From positions 1-64,000 of the forward strand of contig NZ_JAAZWC010000019.1 in assembly GCF_013185195.1 (NCBI RefSeq): a stretch of DNA of 64,000 bases. Direction: 5' to 3'. Shown in pieces: positions 27,068-35,931 of the stretch; within the stretch, counting starts at the first letter, position 1; every line of letters begins with the position of its first letter. The DNA comes from Saccharibacillus qingshengii. GTDB taxonomy: Bacteria; Bacillota; Bacilli; Paenibacillales; Paenibacillaceae. Both the position numbers and the translations under genes were made by a program. Below the pieces are notes generated by a model. It saw only the letters and a list, made by a program, of their open reading frames with translations, was not told where the DNA came from and did no database searches.

Positions 27068-28090
27068 ATGTCCAACGTACGCATTATCGGAGAATCGCTG
27101 CCCAACATGCCGTGGGAAAACAAACCGGAAGGCTTGAACGCGCCGGTCTGGCGCCACTCGGCCAATCCGGTCGTTCCCCGTAATCCCGCTCCCGGGATCG
27201 CCCGGATCTTCAACAGCGCCGTCGCCGCCTACGAAGGCGGATTTATCGGCGTATTCCGCGCCGAAACGGTCAACGGCCGTCCGCATCTGTCCCTGGGACG
27301 AAGCGTCGACGCGCTCCACTGGACGTTCGACGAACGTCCGATCGACTTTGTCGACGAGGAAGGCAAGCCTTATAATCCGGGCTACGCCTACGATCCCCGG
27401 CTGGTCAAAGTCGAAGGCGTCTATTACATCATCTGGTGTACCGACTTCTACGGAGCGGCGATCGGACTGGCGCGGACGGAAGACTTCCGCACCTTCGTCC
27501 GTCTCGAGAACCCGTTCCTGCCGTTCAACCGCAACGGGGTCCTCTTCCCGCGCCGGATCGGCGGAAACTATGTCATGCTGTCGCGTCCGAGCGACAGCGG
27601 CCATACGCCGTTCGGCGATGTGTTCCTCAGCGAAAGCCCGGATCTGCTCTACTGGGGCAAACACCGCCATGTCATGTCCAAAGGCGGCAAAGGCTGGTGG
27701 CAGTCCGTCAAAATCGGCGGCGGACCGGCCCCGATCGAAACCAGCGAAGGCTGGCTGATGTTCTATCACGGCGTAACCGGCACCTGCAACGGTCTGGTCT
27801 ACAGCATGAGCGCCGTTATTCTCGATCTCGACGATCCGTCCAAAGTGAAATACCGTTCCGGGAACTTCGTACTGACGCCGGAAGAATGGTACGAGGAACG
27901 CGGATTCGTAGCCAATGTCATCTTCCCGTGCGCGACGCTGCATGACGCCGACACCGGACGGATCGCCGTGTATTACGGGGCCGCCGATACGTATGTGGGC
28001 ATCGCCTATACAACGGTCGACGAGATTGTCCGCTATGTGATCGACACGGACGAAGTGATCGGCGACGATCGCGAAATCGGCCGGATGTAA
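27068..28090 (+). CDS. GH130 beta-1,4-mannooligosaccharide phosphorylase-like enzyme
   Basis: This is a 340-aa cytoplasmic five-bladed beta-propeller enzyme of family GH130. The N-terminal NPVVPRNP and IARIFNSAVA segments bind phosphate and sugar. The likely general-acid Asp lies in GYAYDPRLVKV near 108. The C-terminal VIFPCATL and YYGAADTYVGIA motifs are also family features. It resembles the GH130_2 branch, which releases mannose-1-phosphate from mannooligosaccharides. The other GH130 domain in the window is in the fusion protein at 19023, so the cell would have two different phosphorylases. It is translated from a GAGGAG site and belongs to the importer operon. Confidence 0.9.
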   Translation: MSNVRIIGESLPNMPWENKPEGLNAPVWRHSANPVVPRNPAPGIARIFNSAVAAYEGGFIGVFRAETVNGRPHLSLGRSVDALHWTFDERPIDFVDEEGKPYNPGYAYDPRLVKVEGVYYIIWCTDFYGAAIGLARTEDFRTFVRLENPFLPFNRNGVLFPRRIGGNYVMLSRPSDSGHTPFGDVFLSESPDLLYWGKHRHVMSKGGKGWWQSVKIGGGPAPIETSEGWLMFYHGVTGTCNGLVYSMSAVILDLDDPSKVKYRSGNFVLTPEEWYEERGFVANVIFPCATLHDADTGRIAVYYGAADTYVGIAYTTVDEIVRYVIDTDEVIGDDREIGRM

Positions 28091-28195
28091 TCGGCTGTGC
28101 GGCTTCCGACAAAACGTTTATAATGACGAGGAAAGCGGTTTCGGTTGAATTATGAACCGAAACCGCTATTTTACGAGGAAAACGGAGGAATACAC

Positions 28196-29170
28196 ATGGA
28201 TCGGGATATGCCTCTGCGCGAACTACGCGACTATAACGGGAAAAGTCCGCGTCCGGACGACTTCGACGCGTATTGGGAACGGGCCTTGGCCGAGCTTGAC
28301 GCACAGCCGCTCGATTACGAGCTGGTGCCGGCGGAGATGACCAGCCCGGCGGCCGAATGTTTCCATTTGTACTTTACGGGCGTCGGCGGAGCGCGCGTGC
28401 ATGCCAAATACGTGCGGCCCAAACGCCGCACCGGCGAAGAACCGGCAGCGAACGGTGCCGGCGTCGTTATGTTCCACGGCTATTCGTGCGACAGCGGCGA
28501 CTGGGGCGAGAAGATTCTGTACGCTGCCTGCGGCGTCAGCGCGCTGGCCCTGGACTGCCGCGGGCAAGGCGGCCCGTCCGAAGACAATCTGCGGACTTCC
28601 GGACCGACGCTGCGCGGCCATATCATCCGGGGATTGGAAGACAAGAGCCCGGACAATCTGTATTACCGGAACGTCTTCCTCGATACGGCGCAAGCCGCCC
28701 GCATCCTGATGAATATGCCCGAGGTGGACGAGAACCGCGTCGCGGCGCTCGGCTATTCGCAGGGCGGCGCGCTGACCGCCGCCTGCGCCGCTCTGGAACC
28801 GCGCATCAAGCTGGCGATTCCGGTCTATCCGTTCCTGTCCGACTATCGCCGGGCATGGGAAATGGAAGTCGTTACTTCCGCTTACGAAGAACTGTCGTAT
28901 TATTTCCGCTGGTTCGATCCGCAGCATAAGCGGGAAGAAGAGGCCTTCCGGAAGCTCGGGTATATCGACATTCAGAATCTGACGGACCGTATCCGCGGCC
29001 GCGTGATCTGGGTAACCGGACTGACCGACACCGTCTGCCCGCCGTCTACTCAATTCGCAGCCTACAACAAGATTACGGCAGACAAGGAAATAGTGCTGCT
29101 GTACGAGCACGGCCATGAATGGCTGCCGGGCATAGGCGATCTGGCGCTGAAAGAGATCTGTGCGCTCTAG
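28196..29170 (+). CDS. CE7 family acetyl esterase (acetyl xylan esterase/cephalosporin-C deacetylase type)
   Basis: This 324-aa cytoplasmic alpha/beta hydrolase belongs to family CE7. The oxyanion-region motif RGQGG (near 122) and the nucleophile elbow GYSQGG near 186-191 are both seen, with the terminal catalytic His in EHGHEW near 309. CE7 enzymes strip acetyl groups from short oligosaccharides. Mannans are often acetylated, so it fits as the last gene of the operon. The ATG at 28196 follows CGGAGG. Length is normal. Confidence 0.9.
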   Translation: MDRDMPLRELRDYNGKSPRPDDFDAYWERALAELDAQPLDYELVPAEMTSPAAECFHLYFTGVGGARVHAKYVRPKRRTGEEPAANGAGVVMFHGYSCDSGDWGEKILYAACGVSALALDCRGQGGPSEDNLRTSGPTLRGHIIRGLEDKSPDNLYYRNVFLDTAQAARILMNMPEVDENRVAALGYSQGGALTAACAALEPRIKLAIPVYPFLSDYRRAWEMEVVTSAYEELSYYFRWFDPQHKREEEAFRKLGYIDIQNLTDRIRGRVIWVTGLTDTVCPPSTQFAAYNKITADKEIVLLYEHGHEWLPGIGDLALKEICAL

Positions 29171-29257
29171 CGGATCCTCTCTTTCCGATCAAACGGCCGA
29201 ATCGATCCGAATGAATACGTGCAGTTGAAGACATTCGATTGAAGAGGTGCAATCGAG

Positions 29258-29295
29258 AAAGCCCCGATCCTTTGACTGAAGGAGTCGGGGCTTTT
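29258..29295 (+). terminator. Terminator of the mannan importer operon
   Basis: AAAGCCCCGA pairs with TCGGGGCTTT, with an inner TCCTT/AAGGA stem, followed by TTTT. It lies about 90 bases past the esterase stop and ends the plus-strand operon. Confidence 0.85.
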
Positions 29296-29408
29296 GTATG
29301 CGTATAAAACGGAATGAAATCCGGGCAGCATGAGCTGCGGATGAACAGGCGCGCCCGGAACTTCGGACGGCTCCTATTCGGGCAGGGCCGAACCGGGAGA
29401 ATGGCGAC

Positions 29409-30329
29409 TCATTTCTCGCCCAAGATCGTGGACAGCGACGTTGTCGCTTCCATATAGAACGGCGAACCTTCTTCGCTCTCCGGCATCACCAGACGGAAGA
29501 GGTAGGCGCTCTCGTCCCGGGCTTTCCAGACGATATAATCCCGCAGCTCTTTCTCGCCGCTCCCTTGAAGGAACAAAGCGGCATTCACCATCGGACTCTC
29601 AACCAAAGTATCGCTGAAGAATTCGTCAACCTTGGCACCGCTTTTCGCAAGTTCGGCCGTTCCCTCGCTGCGCAGTTTGTCCAGATCGAAATCCGCCGGC
29701 AGCTTCTCGATCTCCGCGTAATAGTCCGGATTCGCGGTCATCACCAAACGTCCGCTCGAAGCTTCGAGCTTGTAGCCGTCCAGCACGTACAGCGAATAGC
29801 CGTCTCCCTGCTGCAGTGTACCGACCGCGGTCTCCGCAACGCCGTCGCCGACCGTGAAGGTCTCGGTGGCCGGTCTTTCCGAAGTCTCTTTTTCGCCTTC
29901 GGTCGTTCCAGTCGCTCCCTGTGCCGCCGAATCCCGCGTTTTTTTGAGCGATTGAATCTCCAACTGAGGCGTGTCGCTGCCTTCTACCGGATGCTCCATA
30001 TATTCGAACGAAATCGTGTCGCCTTCGCTCAGACCTTCGAGCTGCGCCGCGGCGCTCTCGGAAACCTGGAACGAAGTCGGCGAGCCGTCCATCGTAACCT
30101 CGATCGTGTGCGGATCGGCCTGCCCGCCGTACTCGCCGGTCGCCGAGATGACGTCATGCTCCTGCACATCGGTTTCGTCTGGAGCCGCAGTATCGGGCGT
30201 TACCGGGGTCGTATTCGTCGGGATCTCTTCCGGCTCGGGCGCTGGGGCTTTCGCTTCGCCGCAGGCTGTCAAAGCAAAGGTCAACAGCAGCGCGGAAGCC
30301 AGGCTTATCATTCTGGCGTTTTTTTTCAT
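29409..30329 (-). CDS. Uncharacterised lipoprotein
   Basis: This 306-aa exported lipoprotein has a signal peptide and the lipobox LTAC at about residues 23-26. A Pro/Glu/Thr-rich linker (about 28-60) follows. Two globular parts are separated by a second low-complexity linker (about 135-160): an N-terminal beta-rich segment and a C-terminal domain containing YSLYVLDGYKLEA. I do not recognise the family. GGAGGTG precedes the ATG at 30329. It lies downstream of the phosphate transporter but is separated from it by a terminator, so it has its own promoter. Confidence 0.75.
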   Translation of the reverse strand: MKKNARMISLASALLLTFALTACGEAKAPAPEPEEIPTNTTPVTPDTAAPDETDVQEHDVISATGEYGGQADPHTIEVTMDGSPTSFQVSESAAAQLEGLSEGDTISFEYMEHPVEGSDTPQLEIQSLKKTRDSAAQGATGTTEGEKETSERPATETFTVGDGVAETAVGTLQQGDGYSLYVLDGYKLEASSGRLVMTANPDYYAEIEKLPADFDLDKLRSEGTAELAKSGAKVDEFFSDTLVESPMVNAALFLQGSGEKELRDYIVWKARDESAYLFRLVMPESEEGSPFYMEATTSLSTILGEK

Positions 30330-30411
30330 ATTCAACACCTCCACTCTATTAGACGGAGTCCGATCCGAATAAGTTACACTTTTATACGGAAGGCGCAGAG
30401 ATAGCCCCTAC

Positions 30412-30442
30412 AAAAAAGCCCGCCGGGAACTCCGGCGGGCTT
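30412..30442 (-). terminator. Terminator of the pit gene
   Basis: GCCCGCCGG and CCGGCGGGC form a 9-bp stem with a 5-base loop. On the minus strand a run of six T follows. It ends the DUF47-pit transcript 25 bases past the pit stop. Confidence 0.9.
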
Positions 30443-30467
30443 GGCTGCGATACGTGTAAAGCTTCGG

Positions 30468-31457
30468 CTAGAACAGCAGTTTGAAGATCAGACCGGCCAT
30501 GATGGCTACGACCGGAATCGTAATAAACCAGGCTACAATGATCCGGCCCGCCATTCCCCATTTGACCTCGCGGAAGCGCTTGGCCGCGCCTACGCCGAGA
30601 ATCGAAGAAGTCGCGGCGTGCGTCGTGCTGATCGGCAGATGCAGCAGCGTCGCGGTAAAGATAACTGAAGCGGACGACACGTCGGCCGCAAAACCGTTGA
30701 TCGGCTCGATTTTGAAAATTTTCGTACCGAGCGTCTTGATGATCTTCCAGCCGCCGACCGATGTACCGATCGCGATCGCCGTAGCGGCGGACAGTTTGAC
30801 CCACAGCGGAGGCTCAAGCGAATCCCAACGTCCCGCCGAGATCAGCGCGAACGTCATGATGCCCATCGCTTTTTGCGCATCGTTCGTACCGTGCGCGAAC
30901 GACTGCAGCGCCGCGGTCAGCACCTGCATCGAACGGAAGCCTTTGTTGACCGTGTGCGGGCTGCGCCGACCCACGGTATATTTGAGAATCATCATGATGA
31001 TATAACCGACGGCGAATGCGATTAACGGCGAGAAGATAAGGGCTTCGACAATCTCGAGGAACCCTTTCCAGTTAACGCTGTCCGAACCGGCACCCACGAA
31101 CACGGCACCCGCAAGCGCACCGATCATCGCGTGCGACGAGGAAGACGGAATCCCGAACCACCAGGTAGCCAGGTTCCAGATGATCGCCGCAATGAGCGTC
31201 GCGATGACGATCTCGATCCCGTTATCGAGCTTGGTCGGATCGGCGATACTGCCCCCGATCGTCTTGGCTACGCCGGTAAACGTGATGGCTCCGAGGAAGT
31301 TCATGCCCGCCGCAAGCAAAATGGCGGTGCGCGGCTTCAGCGCCCGTGTCGATACGGACATGGCAATTGCGTTGGCCGTATCGTGGAATCCGTTGATAAA
31401 ATCGAAAGCGAGCGCCAATAAGACGACAAGCGCAAGGACAATTAATGATGTTTCCAT
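30468..31457 (-). CDS. pit: Pit-family low-affinity inorganic phosphate transporter
   Basis: This 329-aa membrane symporter has about nine to ten membrane segments and the duplicated PiT signature. The N-terminal copy is GFHDTANAIA near 21-30 and the C-terminal copy is FAHGTNDAQKAMG near 193-205. SSSSHAMIG and LPISTTHAATSS loops are also typical. The ATG at 31457 lacks a clear ribosome site, so the start may be a few codons off. It is downstream of the DUF47 gene, the standard arrangement for this pair. Confidence 0.93.
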   Translation of the reverse strand: METSLIVLALVVLLALAFDFINGFHDTANAIAMSVSTRALKPRTAILLAAGMNFLGAITFTGVAKTIGGSIADPTKLDNGIEIVIATLIAAIIWNLATWWFGIPSSSSHAMIGALAGAVFVGAGSDSVNWKGFLEIVEALIFSPLIAFAVGYIIMMILKYTVGRRSPHTVNKGFRSMQVLTAALQSFAHGTNDAQKAMGIMTFALISAGRWDSLEPPLWVKLSAATAIAIGTSVGGWKIIKTLGTKIFKIEPINGFAADVSSASVIFTATLLHLPISTTHAATSSILGVGAAKRFREVKWGMAGRIIVAWFITIPVVAIMAGLIFKLLF

Positions 31458-31631
31458 AGTGTATTGACCGCATGAAGAAAGACGGCTCCGCCGCATTCGC
31501 AGACCTGCAAATGCCGTGCCGCTGTCTTTTTACGAAACAGCCGCCGATCGATGGACGATGCCCACGCTCGCATGCCGAATCCCGCAAAAAGCGGTCCTGA
31601 CCTCCTCTAACCCTAAAATGGCAGGCTCCGT

Positions 31632-32246
31632 TTAGGAGTTGCTCATAATGATGGTTTCCAGAATATCGGCAACGTCTTCGCAGTTGTCGGTCGTCGTCTC
31701 AAGACGTTCGTAAATTTCTTTGCGTTTGATGAGTTCGATCGGATCGCTTACGTTCGCAAACAATTCCGTGATACAGATCCGCAGCAGTTGGTCGCCCTGG
31801 TTCTCCAGATCGTTCAGACGGATCGTATATTCGCGGATCGCGAGCAGTTTTTTCTGGGACAGCAGGTGAATCGCTTTCTGGATCACGTATGCCGATTCGC
31901 GCAGGATTTCCCCGAACTGAATCATATATTCGTCAGGCTGGCCCAAGTTGTACATGTAAAAACGCGAAGCGGTCGCTTCCAGTCCGTCCAACACGTCGTC
32001 AAGCGTAGTTGCCAGCTTCAGGATGTCGTCTCGTTCAAGCGGAGTGATAAAAGTCTTGTTCAGCTCCGTAATGATGGTATGCGTAAATCCGTCACATTTG
32101 GTTTCGTAATCTTTCATGTCTTTGACGAAGGTGTTTACGTCCTTCAGGTCGGCGACGTGCTTGGAGAAATAGTCCGCTGCCTGTACAATCGTATCGGCCA
32201 TGTCTTCGAGTGTTTGAAAGAAAATGTCCTTCTTTTTTACACGCAT
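31632..32246 (-). CDS. DUF47/PhoU-like phosphate transport accessory protein
   Basis: This 204-aa all-helical protein is of the TIGR00153/DUF47 family, related to PhoU. It has the typical opening FFQTLEDMADTIVQAADYF, an EREDD-like segment in TPLERDDI near 98, and a terminal ETTTDNCEDVADILE. It is thought to regulate the neighbouring Pit transporter. AAAGGGG precedes the ATG at 32246. The gap to pit is 174 bases and contains GAGGAGG near 31600 that leads to no obvious start. Confidence 0.9.
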   Translation of the reverse strand: MRVKKKDIFFQTLEDMADTIVQAADYFSKHVADLKDVNTFVKDMKDYETKCDGFTHTIITELNKTFITPLERDDILKLATTLDDVLDGLEATASRFYMYNLGQPDEYMIQFGEILRESAYVIQKAIHLLSQKKLLAIREYTIRLNDLENQGDQLLRICITELFANVSDPIELIKRKEIYERLETTTDNCEDVADILETIIMSNS

Positions 32247-32288
32247 TTTAAAACCCCTTTTCAAATGTTCAAAACCAAAAATGGGCAA

Positions 32289-32766
32289 GGCTTTGAAGTC
32301 GCTTTTGCGACCTCCATCATTTTATCACAACGATGTAAGGGATTAAAGAAAACTTCTTTGGATTTTCACACTGTTTTTACATAAAAGTCGACTTTATTTG
32401 ATTAAAAGGACGCATTCACTGCCGAATTGCTCGGTTTCGGGGTTCCGGAACCCTCTGCGATCTGTCTCCACTTTACACACCGTTCATTAAACGAATCTTA
32501 AACGGAAGGTCTAAAGGCCGAAAATAACAGGTTACAGGGCGAGGTTTGTCGGGGATTGGGCCGGGAAGATTGGAGAAGGATCCGGGATAAGGCCGGGCGG
32601 GAGATTGGCGGTTAACGCGGAGCTGGAGAAAGCACGCACGGGCAGTGCAGGGATGTGAGGCAGCTGCGGATGAAACGCTGGCGCAAAGAAGCCGAAGCAG
32701 ATACAGAACGAAGTCGAAGCAGGCGGAAGGAAGCCGAGCGGATAGATCTGTGCGGCGGCAGCAAAA
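32289..32766. other. Intergenic region without recognised gene
   Basis: Short frames occur on both strands but none has a ribosome site, a family resemblance or normal codon use. The DUF47 promoter should lie in the first 100 bases; TAAAAT at about 32323-32328 on the minus strand is the best -10. The rest, up to the hairpin at 32769, shows nothing I can name. Confidence 0.4.
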
Positions 32767-32768
32767 AA

Positions 32769-32809
32769 ACGAGAAATAAGTGCTTGTGAACACTTATTTC
32801 TCGTTTTTT
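32769..32809. terminator. Strong bidirectional hairpin
   Basis: ACGAGAAATAAGTG pairs perfectly (14 bp) with CACTTATTTCTCGT around an 8-base loop. A-runs lie on the left and T-runs on the right. Leftward transcripts from the hydrolase gene at 33191 would end here. Confidence 0.8.
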
Positions 32810-32885
32810 GATTGTATGGGGCGAAATAACGGCGTGAGAACACTTATTCAGGCTGTACGCACCTGAATTTCGCTTTGTCTCACCA

Positions 32886-32963
32886 AATAGCTGCTCTCCT
32901 GCAGCTATTATGAATTTCAATGGCTATTTATCCGAAATAGCTGCTCTGCCGCATCTATTTCGG
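32886..32963. repeat. Two related palindromic hairpins
   Basis: AATAGCTGC-tctcct-GCAGCTATT lies at 32886-32909. CCGAAATAG...CTATTTCGG lies at 32932-32963, also containing CTGCTCT. The two share the core AAATAGCTGCTCT and sit 22 bases apart, so they look like copies of one intergenic repeat family. Confidence 0.6.
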
Positions 32964-33024
32964 AAGGTTTCGCGAGATCGGGTCGATTTGAATACAAAAG
33001 CGGCCAAATCATGCAATGCTGCCC

Positions 33025-33211
33025 GTACACTGCGCAGCGCTGCACGGACGTTAAATCGTCCAGTGCTGCCAGTACACTGCGCAATGTTGGACAGCGTTAG
33101 ATTGTCCAATGTTGCCGGTACACTGCGCAGCGCTGCACGGACATTAAATCGTCCAGTGCTGCCCGTACACTGCGCAGCGCTGCACGGATGTTAAATCGTC
33201 CAGTGCTGCCA
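33025..33211. repeat. Four tandem copies of a 46-47-bp repeat reaching into the hydrolase 3' end
   Basis: Copies begin at 33025, 33072, 33118 and 33165, each opening with GTACACTGCGCA; the second is the most diverged. Copies 1, 3 and 4 share AGCGCTGCACGGA and TTAAATCGTCCAGTGCTGCC. The last copy contains the stop codon and final six codons (WQHWTI) of the hydrolase gene on the minus strand. The array therefore appears to be repeated duplication of that gene end plus its trailer. Confidence 0.85.
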
Positions 33212-34006
33212 GTCGATCTCGCTCTTGTGCCGGTCCTGCAGCCAGCGTCGGGTAATATCGAGCAGCTGGCGGCGGTGCGGGCCGGACGAATACGTATGAT
33301 CCGCCTGGAAGATGATTTCTTTGTCGCAGCGCGAGTCTTCCCGTGTCCAGAACAGCTTCTGGTACAAGAAGGCGTAATCGACCGGAATGACGTCGTCGGA
33401 CGTTCCGTGTACGACCAGTACGTCCCCGTAGAACTTGCCCGCTTCCTGGAAAGGCTGGAACGCGCCGAGCGATTCGAAGAAGACCGGCGTAAACGAGTAG
33501 CCCAGATAATCGGCGCTGCCGGTGCGGACGGATTCGTCGTACCGCGAGCGGCCCGTGATCTTGACGATATCGTTGAAGGGATAGCCGACGGCTGACCACA
33601 GCGCGAGGCTCTTGACCCGGCGGTCCCGCACGGCGGTCAGCAGCGCCACTGCTCCGCCGAGGCTGTGTCCGATCAGCGTTACCCGGCTCGGATCGATATC
33701 CGCGCAGGTCATCGCGTAATCGAGCACGGTTCGGGTCTGGCGAATCATCGACTCGATGCCTTCTTCCCCGTACACGCCGCCGCTCTCACCGCATCCGGCG
33801 TAATCGAAGCGGACGACCAGCTGGCCGTCGCCCGCAAGTTCACGCGCCGTGGTCACAAACAGGCGGTCGACTCCGATCCGGCTGCCCACAAAGCCGTGGC
33901 AGATGACCGTCAGCGGAAGACGTCCTTCGCATTCTCCCGAAGCCGGATAATGAATCGTGGCGGTCAAATCATGGTTGTCGTGGCGGATCAGAATCTGGCG
34001 TTCCAT
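33191..34006 (-). CDS. Alpha/beta hydrolase, esterase-like
   Basis: This 271-aa cytoplasmic serine hydrolase is of the alpha/beta fold (esterase/dienelactone-hydrolase-like group). The nucleophile elbow is GHSLGGA near 112-118. The catalytic Asp is probably in VHGTSDDVIP near 200 and the His in ADHTYSS near 241. There is no signal peptide. GGGAGG precedes the ATG. The C-terminal codons lie inside a 47-bp tandem repeat. Substrate unknown; small esters of plant or lipid origin are typical for the group. Confidence 0.85.
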   Translation of the reverse strand: MERQILIRHDNHDLTATIHYPASGECEGRLPLTVICHGFVGSRIGVDRLFVTTARELAGDGQLVVRFDYAGCGESGGVYGEEGIESMIRQTRTVLDYAMTCADIDPSRVTLIGHSLGGAVALLTAVRDRRVKSLALWSAVGYPFNDIVKITGRSRYDESVRTGSADYLGYSFTPVFFESLGAFQPFQEAGKFYGDVLVVHGTSDDVIPVDYAFLYQKLFWTREDSRCDKEIIFQADHTYSSGPHRRQLLDITRRWLQDRHKSEIDWQHWTI

Positions 34007-34198
34007 GGCAGCAGCCTCCCTGTAATCTAATTCCTAGTCAAAAGGTATGAATTACATTCATCTTACCGCCCTATCCCCCTGATTGTCAATTGGCAAACCG
34101 GCTTGACCGTCCTCCACACCCGGACGACAGCCCGGCGTAGACCCCTGCAGCCGATTGCGCTATGCTTAAAAAGACAAACGTCCGGGAGGGAATGCCAC

Positions 34199-34846
34199 TT
34201 GAACCGCTACCGTTACGGTGTGCTGAAAGCCAAAGCGATCAAATCGATCCACGGCTTCGGCAGCCAGCCGCATTTTCATATCTGCCTGCAGGACGATCGG
34301 GGCGCCTCCTACCGGGCCTCGGTCAATATCAAATCCAAAGCCTATCCGTCCGAGCTGCTGTACCATATCGGACCCTGCCTGCCCGACGATGCAGAGGCGT
34401 TGAAGACCCTGCCCGGCGGATTCTCCCCGATCCAACACGGCCGGCCCGTACAGGGGCTGGACTTCGTCCGCCGTCCGCTGCTGAGCCAAGAAGACATGGT
34501 CCCGCTGCCCGCCAGCCTGCCGGGACCGGACAACGATCTGAACGAGAAGATCGTCGCCTTGATCGACGCGGCCCTACTGGCCCATGCCGATCTGTACGTC
34601 TTCGGCGACAGTTGGGGACCGGAAGCGAAAACGCCGGACTACTACTTCGGCTTCCGTCCGGGACGGGGCGTACACAATATTCATATGAATCAGGGCAATG
34701 AGCATCCGTGGCACGAAGACAACGGAGCTTTCCGGGACGGAGCGATCCTGGTACATTTTGCCGAAGGAGACCGCTGGATCGGACTGTTTCTCGCTTTTCA
34801 ATCGCAATCCTGGAAGACGGACGAGCGGGGACGCGCGGCGGACTAA
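34199..34846 (+). CDS. DUF2278 family protein (YukJ-like)
   Basis: This 215-aa protein matches the DUF2278/YukJ family. It opens with YRYGVLKAKAI, has HFHICLQDD near 21-29, and the conserved GVHNIHMNQGN segment near 157-167 is followed by DGAILVHF. The function is unknown. The start appears to be TTG at 34199, 8 bases behind GGGAGGG; upstream frame is longer but has no signal. Not obviously linked to its neighbours. Confidence 0.8.
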   Translation: MNRYRYGVLKAKAIKSIHGFGSQPHFHICLQDDRGASYRASVNIKSKAYPSELLYHIGPCLPDDAEALKTLPGGFSPIQHGRPVQGLDFVRRPLLSQEDMVPLPASLPGPDNDLNEKIVALIDAALLAHADLYVFGDSWGPEAKTPDYYFGFRPGRGVHNIHMNQGNEHPWHEDNGAFRDGAILVHFAEGDRWIGLFLAFQSQSWKTDERGRAAD

Positions 34847-34926
34847 TCTCGTTCGCCGCCGCTCCGCTTATCCGCTTGGGTGCCGTCCACGTTATTCATT
34901 TCAGCCCGACAAGGAGGGTTCACGCT

Positions 34927-35568
34927 TTGAGCGTCCGGAAAAAAATCCGCGAGATCAACAAGATCCGCGACCAACTGAACACCAAAAACGCCGAGTATTT
35001 CGATGAAGTCATCGTTCACGTCCGATCCAGCCGCGTGATCGAAGAAAACGGCGAAGACTGGCTGCTGGAACGGGGACTGGAACTCCTCGCCGCCCAGCAG
35101 AAAGGCACTCCCGCGGCCCGGCTGTTCGGTCCGAATCCGATCGACTTTGCCGATCAGGGTCTTGCCGGTCTGCCCCAACGCAAAAAAGAACCGGCTCTGC
35201 GCTCCTACCTGCTGGTCCCCTGGACCGCGCTCAGCTGGACGTTTCTGCTGCTCGGGCTGACCGCCCTGTTCGTTCCGGAGACGGAGGAAATCAATACCGG
35301 CACCCTGCTGATCGTTGTGATCGGGGCCATTGCCCTGTTTGAAGTGCTGATGAGACTGATTCGACGCGATCCCGAAGAAGGCGTGCCGGCTCCGCCCAAG
35401 TTCAATCTGCGCGGAATCGGCTCCACTTTGATCGCTCTGATCGTAGTCGGAGCAGCCGGCCTGATGGTGCTGCAGATCGCGCCAACTGTCAAGATTCCGT
35501 TCCAGATCAGCCTCGTGATTGCGGCGATCGGATTTATCGGTCAGTTCGCGCTGCTGCGTAGAAGATAA
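34927..35568 (+). CDS. DUF1129-like membrane protein
   Basis: This protein of about 213 aa has a charged N-terminal domain (residues 1-95, including NAEYFDEVIVHVRSS). It is followed by four predicted membrane segments (about 102-120, 125-143, 160-178 and 190-208). The layout matches DUF1129-type proteins of Bacillales, whose function is unknown. TTG at 34927 is chosen because AAGGAGGG lies 9 bases upstream. It overlaps no other gene and is followed by a terminator hairpin. Confidence 0.75.
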   Translation: MSVRKKIREINKIRDQLNTKNAEYFDEVIVHVRSSRVIEENGEDWLLERGLELLAAQQKGTPAARLFGPNPIDFADQGLAGLPQRKKEPALRSYLLVPWTALSWTFLLLGLTALFVPETEEINTGTLLIVVIGAIALFEVLMRLIRRDPEEGVPAPPKFNLRGIGSTLIALIVVGAAGLMVLQIAPTVKIPFQISLVIAAIGFIGQFALLRRR

Positions 35569-35585
35569 GACCTATCATGCAAAGA

Positions 35586-35605
35586 AGCCTCCCTTGCGGG
35601 AGGCT
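35586..35605 (+). terminator. Hairpin after the DUF1129-like gene (first of two copies)
   Basis: AGCCTCCCTTGCGGGAGGCT is a perfect 8-bp stem with a TTGC loop, 17 bases past the stop. There is no T-run. The same 20 bases recur at 35846-35865, in both cases 5-6 bases before TGTCGAGAAA. Confidence 0.65.
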
Positions 35606-35611
35606 CCAGGC

Positions 35612-35840
35612 TGTCGAGAAAGTCCCATTCGTGTGAAAAGCTTGTCGGCTGCGGGAGAAATTCGTTAGCGGACGCTCACGATGTGCCTTTCTTCGAAAGG
35701 CTTTAGGTCGCGTGTTGAAATCGGGAAAAACGATCAAATTTCAATGGAATTTTCCCGATTTCAAAGGCGAACACTATCGTTCCTTCACTGAATTTCTCCC
35801 TCCGCCTCCTCGCTTCTCTCGGAATCAGACTTTCTCGACA
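35612..35840. mobile_element. 229-bp foldback element (MITE-like)
   Basis: Perfect 13-bp terminal inverted repeats, TGTCGAGAAAGTC at 35612-35624 and its complement at 35828-35840, enclose nested inverted repeats. GGGAGAAATTC near 35653 pairs with GAATTTCTCCC near 35790. TTGAAATCGGGAAAA near 35715 pairs with TTTTCCCGATTTCAA near 35750. The whole segment can fold on itself and codes for nothing. A third TGTCGAGAAA stands at 35871-35880. No target duplication is evident. It looks like a non-autonomous transposon remnant. Confidence 0.65.
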
Positions 35841-35845
35841 CGTTG

Positions 35846-35880
35846 AGCCTCCCTTGCGGGAGGCTCAGAGTGTCGAGAAA
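35846..35880. repeat. Second copy of hairpin plus TGTCGAGAAA
   Basis: This is a direct repeat of 35586-35621: the same 20-base hairpin, then 5 bases, then TGTCGAGAAA. It lies between the foldback element and the IS3 end at 35896. The duplication suggests the element or its flank was copied during an insertion or recombination event. Confidence 0.7.
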
Positions 35881-35931
35881 CCCAGTTCTCCAGATTGGTC
35901 AAGCCCCCATTTTATGGACAGTGAAAAAACC

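Noticed and set aside
32473-33109. Several 90-110-codon frames left of the hydrolase gene
   Set aside because: They overlap each other and hairpins or tandem repeats, lack ribosome sites and resemble nothing known.
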